Of a DNA stretch of 64,000 bases, positions 48,076-58,199 are shown piece by piece; positions within the stretch are counted from its first letter, which is position 1; the number at the start of each line of letters is the position of its first letter. The notes under the pieces were generated by a model. The model saw nothing but the letters and a program-made list of their open reading frames with translations, did no database searches and had not been told where the DNA came from. A program made the translations under genes and the position numbers. The DNA is from Brachynemurus nebulosus (taxonomy: Eukaryota > Arthropoda > Insecta > Neuroptera > Myrmeleontidae): assembly GCA_035578155.1 (NCBI GenBank), contig JAPWDM010000008.1, positions 878,001 to 942,000 on the forward strand, read 5' to 3'.

Positions 48076-48410
48076 TTGAAATTTGGCCAATTTTTGCAAA
48101 AAGCACTAAAAATGGCGAAAAATGGCCAAAATTTTGACTTCCAAAAATCGGACATATATATCCAAATTTTAATGAAGGTCATTTTTGGTTTCTCGAGGTC
48201 TCAAATAAGTTTTTCATTCTTATTCGCTCCAACATATTTTTAACGAAAATGTTATTTCACTATTTTTTTAAAAAATTTTTTTATTATACATTCCAACAAA
48301 ACCAAAACTAAAAAATTTAAAAAAATTTTGTTATCAAATTCAATATTATTGTTAAAACAATATTAGTCATTTAGAAGTACTACATTGTAAATAATTATTT
48401 GTATTTGTAG

Positions 48411-48529
48411 CCACTGGAGAAGGTATAAAATATATCGAAAAATTTTTGGAACAAAATAAAGAAACAATTTATTCTACGGAAGAAAGTCGGAGTATTATTT
48501 CTAATCCTTCATCTCCTTGGATAAATTAG
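48411..48529 (+). CDS. Possible terminal exon of an unidentified gene
   Basis: A TTTGTAG acceptor-like site is followed by a 38-codon open frame beginning TGEGIKYIEKFLEQ and ending SSPWIN before TAG. An AATAAA signal lies directly behind at 48531-48536. The composition is protein-like: charged, amphipathic, and without the Ile/Tyr runs of microsatellite frames. No partner exon is recognisable upstream; the DNA between it and the transposase remnant is repeat. It could be a retained or captured last exon, or chance. I do not recognise the product. Confidence 0.35.
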
Positions 48530-48700
48530 TAATAAATTATTTGGGAACTTAGGTTTAAAAAATTTTCAAATAATATTTAAGCAATTTATTGTTTACTAAA
48601 ATAAACGTTAAATAACATTTTCTTTTTTTCAAAAAATAAATATACATAAACCAGAGAATAAACTGCATACATATTTGACATTTCAAATTACATATACATG

Positions 48701-48703
48701 AAT

Positions 48704-48793
<90 letters not shown>
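48701..48793. repeat. (TA)n microsatellite next to the foldback element
   Basis: Nearly pure TA of about 90 bp ending directly at GGGCCAATTC of the foldback element. It is not flanked by the (TA)n-family body. Confidence 0.95.
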
Positions 48794-48797
<4 letters not shown>

Positions 48798-49391
48798 CCA
48801 ATTCGTATCGGCGTAAGCCAAAGTCCCTTGTTCTTATTTTTAATCACATTACACTTGTTTTGAAGCGCACTTGGCTTGCTTTTGAGATATTTGTATACTC
48901 CTATCTCACTTTCCATGTTCTAGACCAGGGGTGGCCAACCCAAATGATCTTGCGGGCCACTTTGGAAGCACATCATAATTCCACGGGCCGCATACAAAAT
49001 GATGTGTTCCCATATATTATGTATTTTTTTAATACATTGGTTTTCACTACCTTGGTCATTATAAAATAAATATATTTTGTATAAGTGTGATGAATCTTGC
49101 GGGCCAAAAAAAGTTCAAGGTGGGCCATATGCGGCCCGCGGGGCGCGGGTTGGCGACCCCTGTTCTAGACTTTCTAGAGAGAAGGTTCAAGTATTAACGT
49201 TCGGTATACATCGTATACTGTATACGATGTATACCGAACGTTAATACTTGACCCTTCTCTCTATAACCTGGAAAGTGAGACAGGAATATACAAATATCTC
49301 AAAAGCAAGCCAAGTGCGCTTCAAAACAAGTGTAATGTGATTAAAAATAAAAGCAAGCGACTTTGGCTTACGCCGATATGAAATGGCCCAT
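48794..49391. mobile_element. Foldback element with arms of about 170 bp
   Basis: The outer end GGGCCAATTCGTATCGGCGT and its near-complement at 49362-49391 continue inward through GAAGCGCACTTGGCTTGCTT to a central palindrome at 49170-49255, where CGTTCGGTATACATCGTATA meets its complement. Once the hAT insertion is removed, the element is almost one perfect palindrome. Confidence 0.85.
48926..49162. mobile_element. hAT MITE inside the foldback arm, perfect 8-bp duplication
   Basis: Starts CAGGGGTGGCCAACC, ends GGTTGGCGACCCCTG, and is flanked by TTCTAGAC on both sides (48918-48925, 49163-49170). GC-rich GGCCCGCGGGG segments lie near the right end. 237 bp, non-coding. Confidence 0.92.
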
Positions 49392-49562
49392 TTCAAAGGT
49401 TTGTTGTAAAATTCTTTTAATTTTAAAAATATATAGGTAACTATAACTATACGGGTTATATAATACATAATAATTATTTAAGAATATTTTTGTTCCAATT
49501 TTTTTTCCTTATCTTTTATTTATAAGAGATATAAAATTTATTATAGGGATTCTATATAAATG

Positions 49563-49856
49563 TAGAGTCCCTATAATAAAAATAGAGTCGTGACATGTCA
49601 GCCATTTTCTATCCGAAACAAAGCGGAAAGCTTCAAAATTAATTATCACATATTTGAGTAAATGTTTTTGAATACATAATTATTGTTAATAAGTTATGAA
49701 TTTATGAACAATTAAAAAATTTTAATTTAATTATTCTTTTTAGGTTAAACTAAATGATTTTTGTCAATATTTAATTTATTTCCAATTTATTTTACGCAAA
49801 CTTGGGACAGAAAATACCGGAACCAATCAGCATTCCGCACACATGTCACGACTCTA
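49563..49856. mobile_element. TAGAGT-ended element, partial copy
   Basis: Starts TAGAGTCCCTATAATAAAAA, then GTCGTGACATGTC, and ends ACATGTCACGACTCTA without the outer TTATAGGGACTCTA. Immediately left, ATTATAGGGATTCTA (49541-49555) is the tip of yet another copy. Confidence 0.65.
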
Positions 49857-49867
49857 ATGCTCTAATG

Positions 49868-50391
49868 TAGAGTGCCTACAATAAATAGAGTGGTGACATG
49901 TGTGCTGAATGCTGATTGATTCCGGCATATTCTATGCAAAGTTTGCGTAAAATACATTGGAAATAAATTAAATGTTAACAAAAACCATTTAGTTTAATTT
50001 AGAAAGAATAATTAAATTAAAAATTTTTAATTGTTCATTAATTCATAACTTATTATGGTTCATTTCACTTAAATTTAACCATGCTTCATCACTTTGAATT
50101 TAAATAATTTCCGTTTTCTTGCTTTATCTCTTTCATTATTGCATTTACGTAAATTTTAGATTTGCAGTTTGTTTTTAGAAAAGAATAAAAGATTGATTTG
50201 CTTCGAATATAAGAATTATTTAATTTTTTAACGATAACTCATGATCAGTTGTATTTGAAATGAGGTATAACAATAATTATGCACTCAAAAATACTTACTC
50301 AAACATCTGATAATTAATTTTGAAGCTTCCCGCTCTGTTTTGGATAGAACATGGACGACATGTCACGACTCTATTTATTATAGGGACTCTA
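49868..50391. mobile_element. TAGAGT-ended element with 8-bp CTCTAATG duplication
   Basis: Inverted ends TAGAGTSCCTAYAATAAATA continuing GAGTSGTGACATGT. CTCTAATG lies at 49860-49867 and 50392-50399, and a further adjacent copy at 49852-49859. The 8-bp duplication is hAT-like, though the tips are unusual. The interior is inverted relative to the copy at 49563. Confidence 0.8.
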
Positions 50392-50489
50392 CTCTAATGT
50401 AGATTATACTGCCATCTAGTATATAATAGCAAAATAACACTCAGTCGGTAATTCTATCTTTTATTTAATAACTAATAAGTAATAACGGT

Positions 50490-50630
50490 GCCGCAACTAA
50501 ATAATTGTGGACAAATAACCGCAACCAAATAACCGTGGACAAAATAACTGAATGACAAGATAAACTTAGACAAAATAACTGTGGACAAAATAACCGAACG
50601 ACAAAATAACCGAACAACCAAATAAACATC
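50490..50630 (+). repeat. Degenerate minisatellite
   Basis: Irregular units built on AATAACCGTGGACAAAATAA, with CGAACGAC variants; about five to six units of 18-30 bp. Confidence 0.65.
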
Positions 50631-51190
50631 GTTAATTATTCTTTTGAGTTAGGGTACATGCGGCTGTGATATGACTAAGATTTTCTTTGCTCCCAATATA
50701 GAAAAGATGGCTAAATTGCATTAGACCTTAGATGTTGGTATTTAAACTATTGCATTTAAAAACGAACGTTAATGGGTGAAAACTATTGTATTTAAAAAGC
50801 TAAGCTTGGGAAACATTATTTTGAAAAATCAAATAGTAGATGATATAATACCCCTGTCGCAGCATCCTGCATAACATAGCGAATTTCTGTTTATAAAAAT
50901 TAGTTTTTCTCGGAAAATAATTGACATAGAACAATAGCTTAAAGAGCTTTTTTTTTGTAATTTTTTCTCCTCTTTTAAAAGGTGTAAATAAATTTAGCAA
51001 AAATTTTTGAATAAGTGAAAATTTTGGCAAAAAACTAATTTTTTACAAGATCAAAAACCATGTTCCTGGCATCCGACGTGTCTGGCTGAAGAACTCATCC
51101 AAGGGTTTGGGACTTCCAATGTTTTCACCAAATTTCGTAAATATTAGATACTTCGTTCGAGAGTTATCGCGCGGACACATATATACATAT

Positions 51191-51352
51191 CGCGCCTTTT
51201 CTGTCCCAATCTCGTATCTGAATAGTCCCAAGTTTTGGACACACAAAAAAACGTATTTAAATCTGTGTTTTCATCACAATGAACTTAAGATTTATGCTAA
51301 TTACACCCTCTGATGTTGGCTACCTATATATTATATAAATATATACAGATAA

Positions 51353-51446
<94 letters not shown>

Positions 51447-51510
51447 CCAGTATATAATATGTTTTTTGTATGTAATTTTTGATATACGAGATTCGGACGG
51501 ACAACGCGCG
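51191..51510. mobile_element. Nested 320-bp TIR element carrying its own TA tract
   Basis: Ends CGCGCCTTTTCTGTCCCAAT and CGCGCGTTGTCCGTCCGAAT (reverse complement), followed by CTCGTAT. Flanked by ATAT inside a TA-rich target, so the duplication length cannot be read. It contains (TA)n at 51355-51443. Confidence 0.75.
51355..51443. repeat. (TA)n microsatellite within the nested element
   Basis: About 44 TA units inside 51191-51510. Confidence 0.95.

Positions 51511-51514
<4 letters not shown>

Positions 51515-51595
<81 letters not shown>
51515..51595. repeat. (TA)n microsatellite of the host copy
   Basis: About 40 TA units between the nested element and the host's 3' part. Confidence 0.95.
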
Positions 51596-51597
<2 letters not shown>

Positions 51598-51717
51598 AAT
51601 TTTAGTGAATCGGTTTCTAGGGACCTTAAAACAAATTTCTGCCATAGTCCCGGGTTCAAGTCGCGTCATGATAGTGGCTGTAATAGCTGAATTCCATTTT
51701 GGAAATTCGCTAAAAAC

Positions 51718-52489
51718 TAGGTAGTAAGATTAGAAGTTAGTTAGGTTAAGGATATAAGTTTTTTTTTCAAATTTTAGGTAGATGATATAAAAACTAGGTG
51801 GTGAGGTTAGTTAAGGTTAGGTTAGTTTATTTTTGCATATATGTAGTATACATATATAGCCAAATGGATATGAAAAAAACGTCCCAATATCACGGTGCAG
51901 ATTTGGAAGTATTTTGTTCGTTTTTCGCAAATGCGACTTTTTAATATGAACCAATCTGAACAGTAAACACGGTAAACACTAATTGATGCATCTGCGCAAA
52001 ACAACTGAAGTGCCTCTACCCAATGTCTATCCGTCTCACTTCATCGGAACCACTGCCTCTTATAGGGATTGGCCATATAGTTATAATACATATATGTATT
52101 TTTGACAATATGCTTCGACTTTGATATAAAAACTAATTATGTTAAGGTTATAGATGGTGACGTTAGTTAAGGTTATGCTCCTTCCTTTCTTTTTCTTATT
52201 TCTAAAATTTATAATTTTTTTTTTTCATCAGCTTTTCTTCTGTAGGAAAAATTGTAGTGATTTATATTTCGCTTTTTCAAATTTATCTAAAATGTACATA
52301 ACCTTTATCTTTGGGCTTTTAATTCTGCAGTAGCTCTTTTAAATTTATCTTATATGTACCTACATAATCTTTATCTTTAAACATTTTTAATCCTCGTCCT
52401 CCAATCTCTGTCAGGCATTAAAAAGTTACAGGTTAATTTTAATATTAACGTGTTGATGGTCATAACCTGCTATGATGGAACACCCAATT

Positions 52490-52559
<70 letters not shown>

Positions 52560-53203
52560 CATATATATATATGTGTGTGTGTAATTGTTGGAACGGTACA
52601 GCGTTGTGTCACAGTTAGTCAGTTTATCTTGATGTTGTACAAATTCAAAAAATATTTTATCTCGGATACTGAACTACGAAATCCTGCCTTAATGCGTGTC
52701 CAACACGCACTTGGCGAATTTTTTATAACATAATTGTACATATATGTAGTAAAGTATCAGTATATTGTTACAGTAGAACCTTCAAAACACACGGAGGATC
52801 TACTAAATTCAAAAAAAAGTTTGGTTATGGTGCAGAGTTTTTACTGTAAAAAATTTTTTACGAATGTGGCCAAAAAATCGAAAAATTATACTAGTTTTTT
52901 TCGAACTTCTTGATGAAATTTAGAAAAAAGTATTACAAAAGGTCCCAATTTTATTATAAAAGCAAAATCTTTCATGTGAGTCACGTGATTTGAAACATGA
53001 ACTTTCGAAATTTAAATTTGCGCCAACCTTCTTCCCGAAAACTTTCCTAGAGCATTTTGGCTATTATTGACAACTGCTTCTATATCAGTCCCGGATCAGT
53101 TACTAATCCCAACCCCCACCCCTTAACTGGTTTCAGACAATAACGGGGCGAGGAAAGCTGTGTTGGCAGCTTTTTTATTTGATAATAAATCCTAAAAATT
53201 GAC
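51718..53203. other. Gene-free stretch with TA tract and AAGTGC motif
   Basis: (TA)n at 52494-52571 outside any recognised element. A clear motif-family member in reverse at 52657-52722, with a perfect GCGTGT/ACACGC stem. ACAGTAGAACCTTC at 52767 looks like a lone pogo-type tip. Degenerate GGTTAG patches lie at 51735-51830 and 52150. Confidence 0.45.
52494..52571. repeat. (TA)n microsatellite
   Basis: TA tract ending in ATATGTGTGTGTG; not inside the element family. Confidence 0.9.
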
Positions 53204-54295
53204 TTAAGGGGGTATTCTATTCTAGAAATTCAAGAAAATCGATTTTTTTTCTTTCATATTTTCAAAGTTCAGACCTTTAAGAATAATCCTCTAAAAGGAT
53301 TTACGAAAATTCGAATTATTTTCGGAGTTATGGTGATTTTTTCCCAGTGTACTATGTATTTTTTCCGTGTTAAATTCAAATTTTTAATATAAATTACGCG
53401 AAACTACTTTTTTCGATACGGCTGACATGATATCTCAAGTTTTAATGCACCGATTTACTTGAAATTTGGTACAGACCTTCTCAATACGATCAAAATTGGT
53501 CCGACGTAAGGGTTTTTGGAATTTTATTTTTTAACTATTTTTAAAAGATTTCCAAAGTTGAAAAAAGGATTCGAAAAAATAATCTTTTTTTTTTGAATGG
53601 ACGCCATTTTGTGAAAAAATTAATTTTTTTTAAATCGGCTATGTCCAACTAATTCTACATCCTTGTTTATTAAAGATTAACTAAAATTTTATGTTTCAGA
53701 ACACCGCAGGAGGGTTGGAATCACGTCAACCAGTAGACGCCTTTTTTTTGAGTCCCCACTTTGCCGGCCTGTACCGATTTCAATTTTGAATTTTTTTTTT
53801 AATTTTTATACTTTTCAAATATCAGTTAAAAACTGTTAAAAAACTGGATACTAAAAATGTTTACTGTTAGCGAATTTCCAGAATGGAATTCAGCTATTAC
53901 AGCCACTGTCATGACGCGACTTGAACCCGGGACCTTGGCAGAAATTTGTTTTGAGGTCCCTAGAAACCGAAAATAATATTCACAAAAATTTATAAATTTG
54001 TATTTAGTCCCACACCGTTGGACAAGTTCATTAGCCAGCCATGTCGGTCATTTTTCGTGAAAAAAATTAGTCTTTTGCCAAAATTTCCTCAAGTCAAAAA
54101 ATTTTTGCGACATTTATTTACACCATTAGAAAGAGGAAGAAAAATCACTTAAAAGAGTGAACAATCACAGAAAAACGGATTTTTATAAACGGAAATTCGC
54201 TATGTTATGCAGGATGCTGCGACAGGGGTATTTTTTTTTATTACGCCCGTAAAAGCACCTCAAAATCGAGCTTCTAGGCTAAAATACCCTTTTAA
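53204..54295 (+). mobile_element. TTAA-flanked element, family v, interrupted by a (TA)n-family copy
   Basis: TTAA at 53204 and 54292 with inner ends GGGGGTATTCTATTCTAG and AAGGGTATTTTAGCCTAG. The body matches 38641-39302 in reverse until GTTTACTGT at 53880, and resumes at TTTTTATTACGCCCG near 54232. The empty copy at 38700 gives the pre-insertion sequence. Confidence 0.75.
53875..54230 (-). mobile_element. (TA)n-bearing family copy inserted into a TTAA element
   Basis: Minus orientation, from the 3' end TTAGCGAATTTCCAGAATGG to the 5' end GCTGCGACAGGGGTA. It has no TA tract; instead ATAAATTTGTATTTAGTC. Its borders can be set by comparison with the uninterrupted host copy at 38700. Confidence 0.85.
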
Positions 54296-54410
54296 ATATT
54301 CTAAATTTTATTCTGAAAACTCCGGAAATCTCTAGTTATGACTACGCCACCCTAATTTATACGAGCTTATTACTTTACTTTTTGTCAGTTTTTAAATTTA
54401 AACCAAAATA

Positions 54411-54735
54411 CCCCTGTCGCAGCATCCTGCATAACATAGCGAATTTCCGTTTATAAAAATCCGTTTTTCTGTGATTTTTCACCCTTTTAAGTGATTTTTC
54501 CTCCTCTTTCTAATGGTGTAAATAAATGTCAAAAAATTTTTAACTTTAGAAAATTTTGGCAAAAATCTAATTTTTTTCACGAAAAATGGTCAAAAAAACC
54601 ATGTTCTAGGCATCCGACATGGCTGGCTAACGAATTTGTCCAACGGTGTGGGACTAAATATAAATTTAATACATAAATTTTAGTGAATATTATTTTTGGT
54701 TTCTAGGGACCCCAAAACAAATTTCTATTATAGCC
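54411..54735 (+). mobile_element. (TA)n-bearing family copy without tract, head-to-head with 53875
   Basis: 5' ACCCCTGTCGCAGCATCCTG, a body with the TAGGCATCCGACATGGCTGG variant, GTGTGGGACTAAATATAAAT in place of the TA tract, and TTTTAGTGAATATTATTTTT. It shares the tract-free variant with its neighbour at 53875. Confidence 0.85.
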
Positions 54736-55233
54736 TTGGGAGATTTATTTCGGAGCTCTAAAAAATAGAACTTTCTTCGGAACCCTAAAAAACGGCATAT
54801 AAGTAACATACAAACATATGTATACATATGTATGACGTATATGACTTATATACAATCTATCTTCCTGTACCACAAACACATTCTTTCATATAATTATGCA
54901 TATAGGTATACCCCTGTCGCAGCATCCTGCATAACATAGCGAATGCCCTTTTATAAAAATTAAATTTTCTCGGAAACTAGTTGACATAGAATAATAGTTT
55001 AAAGACCTTTTTTATGTAATTTTTTTTCGTCGTTTAAATGATGTAAAAAAATTTCGCAAAAATTTTTAAACAAGTGGAAATTTCGGCAAAAAACTAATTT
55101 TTTGCAAGAACAAACACCATGTTCCTGGCATCCGACGTGTCTGGCTAACGAACTTGTCCAACGGTTTGGGACTTCCAACATTTTCACCAAATTTCGTAAA
55201 CCTAGGACATTTCGTTCGAGAGTTATCGCGCGG

Positions 55234-55237
<4 letters not shown>

Positions 55238-55292
<55 letters not shown>
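55238..55292. repeat. (TA)n microsatellite, left half
   Basis: Pure TA up to the MITE insertion point. Confidence 0.95.
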
Positions 55293-55295
<3 letters not shown>

Positions 55296-56006
55296 GGTGG
55301 TCCAGAATTATGTACCGTAATTGCTGGAGCTGATAGTATGTTCAAAAATAATGGTACCTTTTCATCTACACTTTTTTCCAAAACTCAATAATAAGGGAGA
55401 TAAAGCAGAGGGGTAAAATGTAGAGGGGTGGAACGAAACTAACTTCTTCTTTTAAAAACAATTTTGGGCGCTTTTGATTACTCGATTCATAATCTAGGGG
55501 TGCGTATGAGCATTAAGACAATTAAATTTATGGTATCAATTATTCCATCACTTATGATTAGGGGATAATTTGGAAATAGATACTTCTACTTTAAATTACT
55601 CGAAAACGGTAATATTTATCGAAATGTAACAAGTATACCTTTTTTGCGTGAAATTGTCAGAGGAATCATATTACCAAGGATTTTGTTTAAATAATTGCAA
55701 GTTAAAAAAGAAAAGACGTGATAACTGACATCTACCACCCAAAACCACCCCTTAGTCATGAGTGGTGGAATAAGTCTTGACATTAATTTAATTCTTCTAA
55801 CGCAAACTAAATACCCCCAAAATATCAATCCATTATTCAAAAGCGTTTGGAAACTATTTAAGAAATAATGGTTTTCGTTTCACCCCTTTACAGAGTTGTA
55901 TCACCCTTATTATTGAGTTTTGAAAAAAAGTGTACATGAACAGGCACCATTATTTTTGAACGTACTACCAGCTCTAGCAATTACGGTACATAATTCTGGA
56001 CCACCT

Positions 56007-56008
<2 letters not shown>
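55293..56008. mobile_element. Mariner-type MITE with about 110-bp inverted repeats, in a TA tract
   Basis: Ends CAGGGTGGTCCAGAATTATG and CAAGGTGGTCCAGAATTATG (reverse complement), continuing through GTACCGTAATTGCT and CCAAAACTCAATAATAAGGG. TA on both sides (55291, 56009). The 716-bp interior has no transposase. Confidence 0.85.
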
Positions 56009-56093
<85 letters not shown>

Positions 56094-56102
56094 CATATAT
56101 AT
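56009..56102. repeat. (TA)n microsatellite, right half
   Basis: Continuation of the tract beyond the MITE, with one AATA phase shift and an ATACAT patch. Confidence 0.95.
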
Positions 56103-56216
56103 GTGAATATTATTTTCGGTTTCTAGGGACCTCAAAACAAATTTCTGCCATGGTCCCGGGTTCAAGTCGCGTCATGACAGTGGCTGTAATAGCTGAATTC
56201 CATTCTGGAAATTCGC

Positions 56217-57800
56217 TAAAACTATTTTATTAGAATATGTATACATAATCAACTCAAAACTGAAGTATGACTTTCAAGTTTGGACATTACTGAAAAATTT
56301 TTGTATAGAAATAGTTTGACTTCAAAACTATACGCGTCATTCTGTGACCTCTTCACAAGACCTCACATACGTAATAATTTTTAATCAAAGAATAATTTAA
56401 ATCGTGAGAAAGTGAATTAGTGGAACCTGTTAACAAAAAAAATATTCTCACCAATTTAAATAATGCACAAACTAGATGCAATAATATATGCTGTTAGAAT
56501 ATTTGATTACTATAATAAGAATAACCTAACCTAATTTATTTTCTGAATAATAAAACTTTAAAAGTGTTTTTAGCTATCGTTAGATATGGAGAAAAGAAGC
56601 TATTCAAGTATAATTAAAATAATTTTTAAGGGTTTCTGATTGACTGCGCTGGGCCCCCAACCACATAGAGAAGGAGTTACATATAGAGAATACTTCCTTT
56701 TATATCTTAGTTTTTTGTTTTTTACACAAAAAGTAAAATGTAAAAAAAGTTGACATTAAAAGAGACTTGAGAAGAATATAAAGAACGAAGTGGGTTTAAA
56801 TAGTGTGTACAAAATTGAGATGGGTTCTGGACCACCGACTAATTATATTAATGTATAATTGAGGCAGCCAGATATGTACGACCCGGATACAACCGAATTG
56901 TAGTATTCCGTAATATAGTAATAATCAATGCAATAACCGATGGTATCCGTAGTAACGTAGTCAAATAATTATTATCGTAAAAATATGATGTTGATAATAA
57001 AATTTAACTTTTTTTTGAGGAGAAACTACAAAATTTTGAAAGAAAGAAGTGGCATTCGCTTTAGTTTCAAAAATACGTACGTATACCAATTATCTCACCC
57101 GTCTCACCCCCTTACCTGCTTCAAGAAAGATGCCTACAAACTGGCTTTACGCTTTGTCTATAGTAGTATAATATAATAATGTTCATTGGTCTGTGGTTCT
57201 AACATACCACCCCAAAAAAGTTTGCAGTTTAAGGCTGATTTTGACCTTTTAGGTCCTACGGAACCTATCTGTTGAGGTTTGGTTCACATTTGATTCACTT
57301 CTACTGAAGTCATTTCCATTTTTAGCATTCTGAAATAGACAATCGAAAAATTTTGGGGGTGTTACGATTTTTCCCAAACCTCACCCCGATGAAAATCGAT
57401 GAAATTTGAATGGAATAAAAAAGTATTCATTATTTTCGACTACGAAAAAACATAAACAGATTATTTAGAAATTTATTCCTTCAATTCGGCATACATATAT
57501 TATTAAATGTTTTATAGGAAACTATTTCAAGATTCCACTGTTTCCTATACATAAATGGTTTATTTACTGCAATTCTATGAATAATAAATTAATCGATTCG
57601 AGATTCAACAAAAAGATTTTAAACATTTCATGATTTCTAAATAGTTTTACTTACGTTTTCAAACTGCACTCTCTGATTGGACGATTCAAATTTACAAGTA
57701 TCGTTTCGACAATACAATTCCATGCAATTTTAGCGTCGTTTGAAAACCAATGAAATGATTCTGCGCTGTTGACCCAACTTCAACTTGTATTGTTTCGTTT
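56217..57800. other. Gene-free stretch
   Basis: A 63-codon frame at 56985 lacks recognisable features. No element border seen. A GGTTTGGTTCACATTTGATT patch near 57277 is not repeated. Confidence 0.35.
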
Positions 57801-57804
57801 GAAG

Positions 57805-58110
57805 CAATTCTCCCTTTCCTTCCTCACCCCGAATAACTTTTTACATAACTCCTTCTTCTTCCCAAATGCCAAACGACTCCGTTTATAGATGTTTCCGTAT
57901 CAGAATCTTTAGAAAAAACTGTGCGACTAAATTTTCATCATTCCTATACCTGACTGAAAAAATCGAACTCTGTGTCCCCTTCCTCATCCAGAATGACTTT
58001 CCACATAACTCCGTCTTCTCCCCAAACGCCAAGCAACGCCGTTTATAGATCTTTCCTTATCAGAATCTTTAAATTTACATCTATCCTATACCGGATTGAA
58101 AAAAATCGAG
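57805..58110 (+). repeat. Tandem duplication, two units of about 150 bp
   Basis: Each unit carries CCGTTTATAGATSTTTCCKT, ATCAGAATCTTTA and TGACTTTCCACATAACTCC-like blocks. Open frames of about 60 codons in both units are by-products of the repeat. Confidence 0.6.
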
Positions 58111-58199
58111 AACCTTTAAAAAAATCGAACGTCTCATGTCCCCTCCCGATAATATACCTAAATAATAAAAATGAATAGTATATAAAAACGACAAAGCGC

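Larger units (their letters stand above)
50852..51717 (+). mobile_element. (TA)n-bearing family copy split by a TIR element
   Basis: 5' CCTGTCGCAGCATCCTGCAT to the CGCGCGGACACATATATACA block, interruption at 51191-51510, TA tract 51515-51595, then ATTTTAGTGAATCGGTTTCT and the 3' end GAATTCCATTTTGGAAATTC with GCTAA. Confidence 0.88.
54909..56216 (+). mobile_element. (TA)n-bearing family, full copy split by a mariner-type MITE
   Basis: 5' TACCCCTGTCGCAGCATCCT at 54909; TA tract from 55238; MITE 55293-56008; tract resumes to 56102; then GTGAATATTATTTTCGGTTT and the full 3' end GAATTCCATTCTGGAAATTC with GCTAAAA. Confidence 0.9.

Noticed and set aside
48555..51690. Long Ile/Tyr-repeat reading frames
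   Set aside because: They are translations of (TA)n microsatellites, present on both strands and in several frames.
51735..52180. GGTTAG-rich patches suggesting interstitial insect telomere repeat (TTAGG)
   Set aside because: Only two consecutive units at most, with AAGG and AGTT interruptions; not a telomeric tract.
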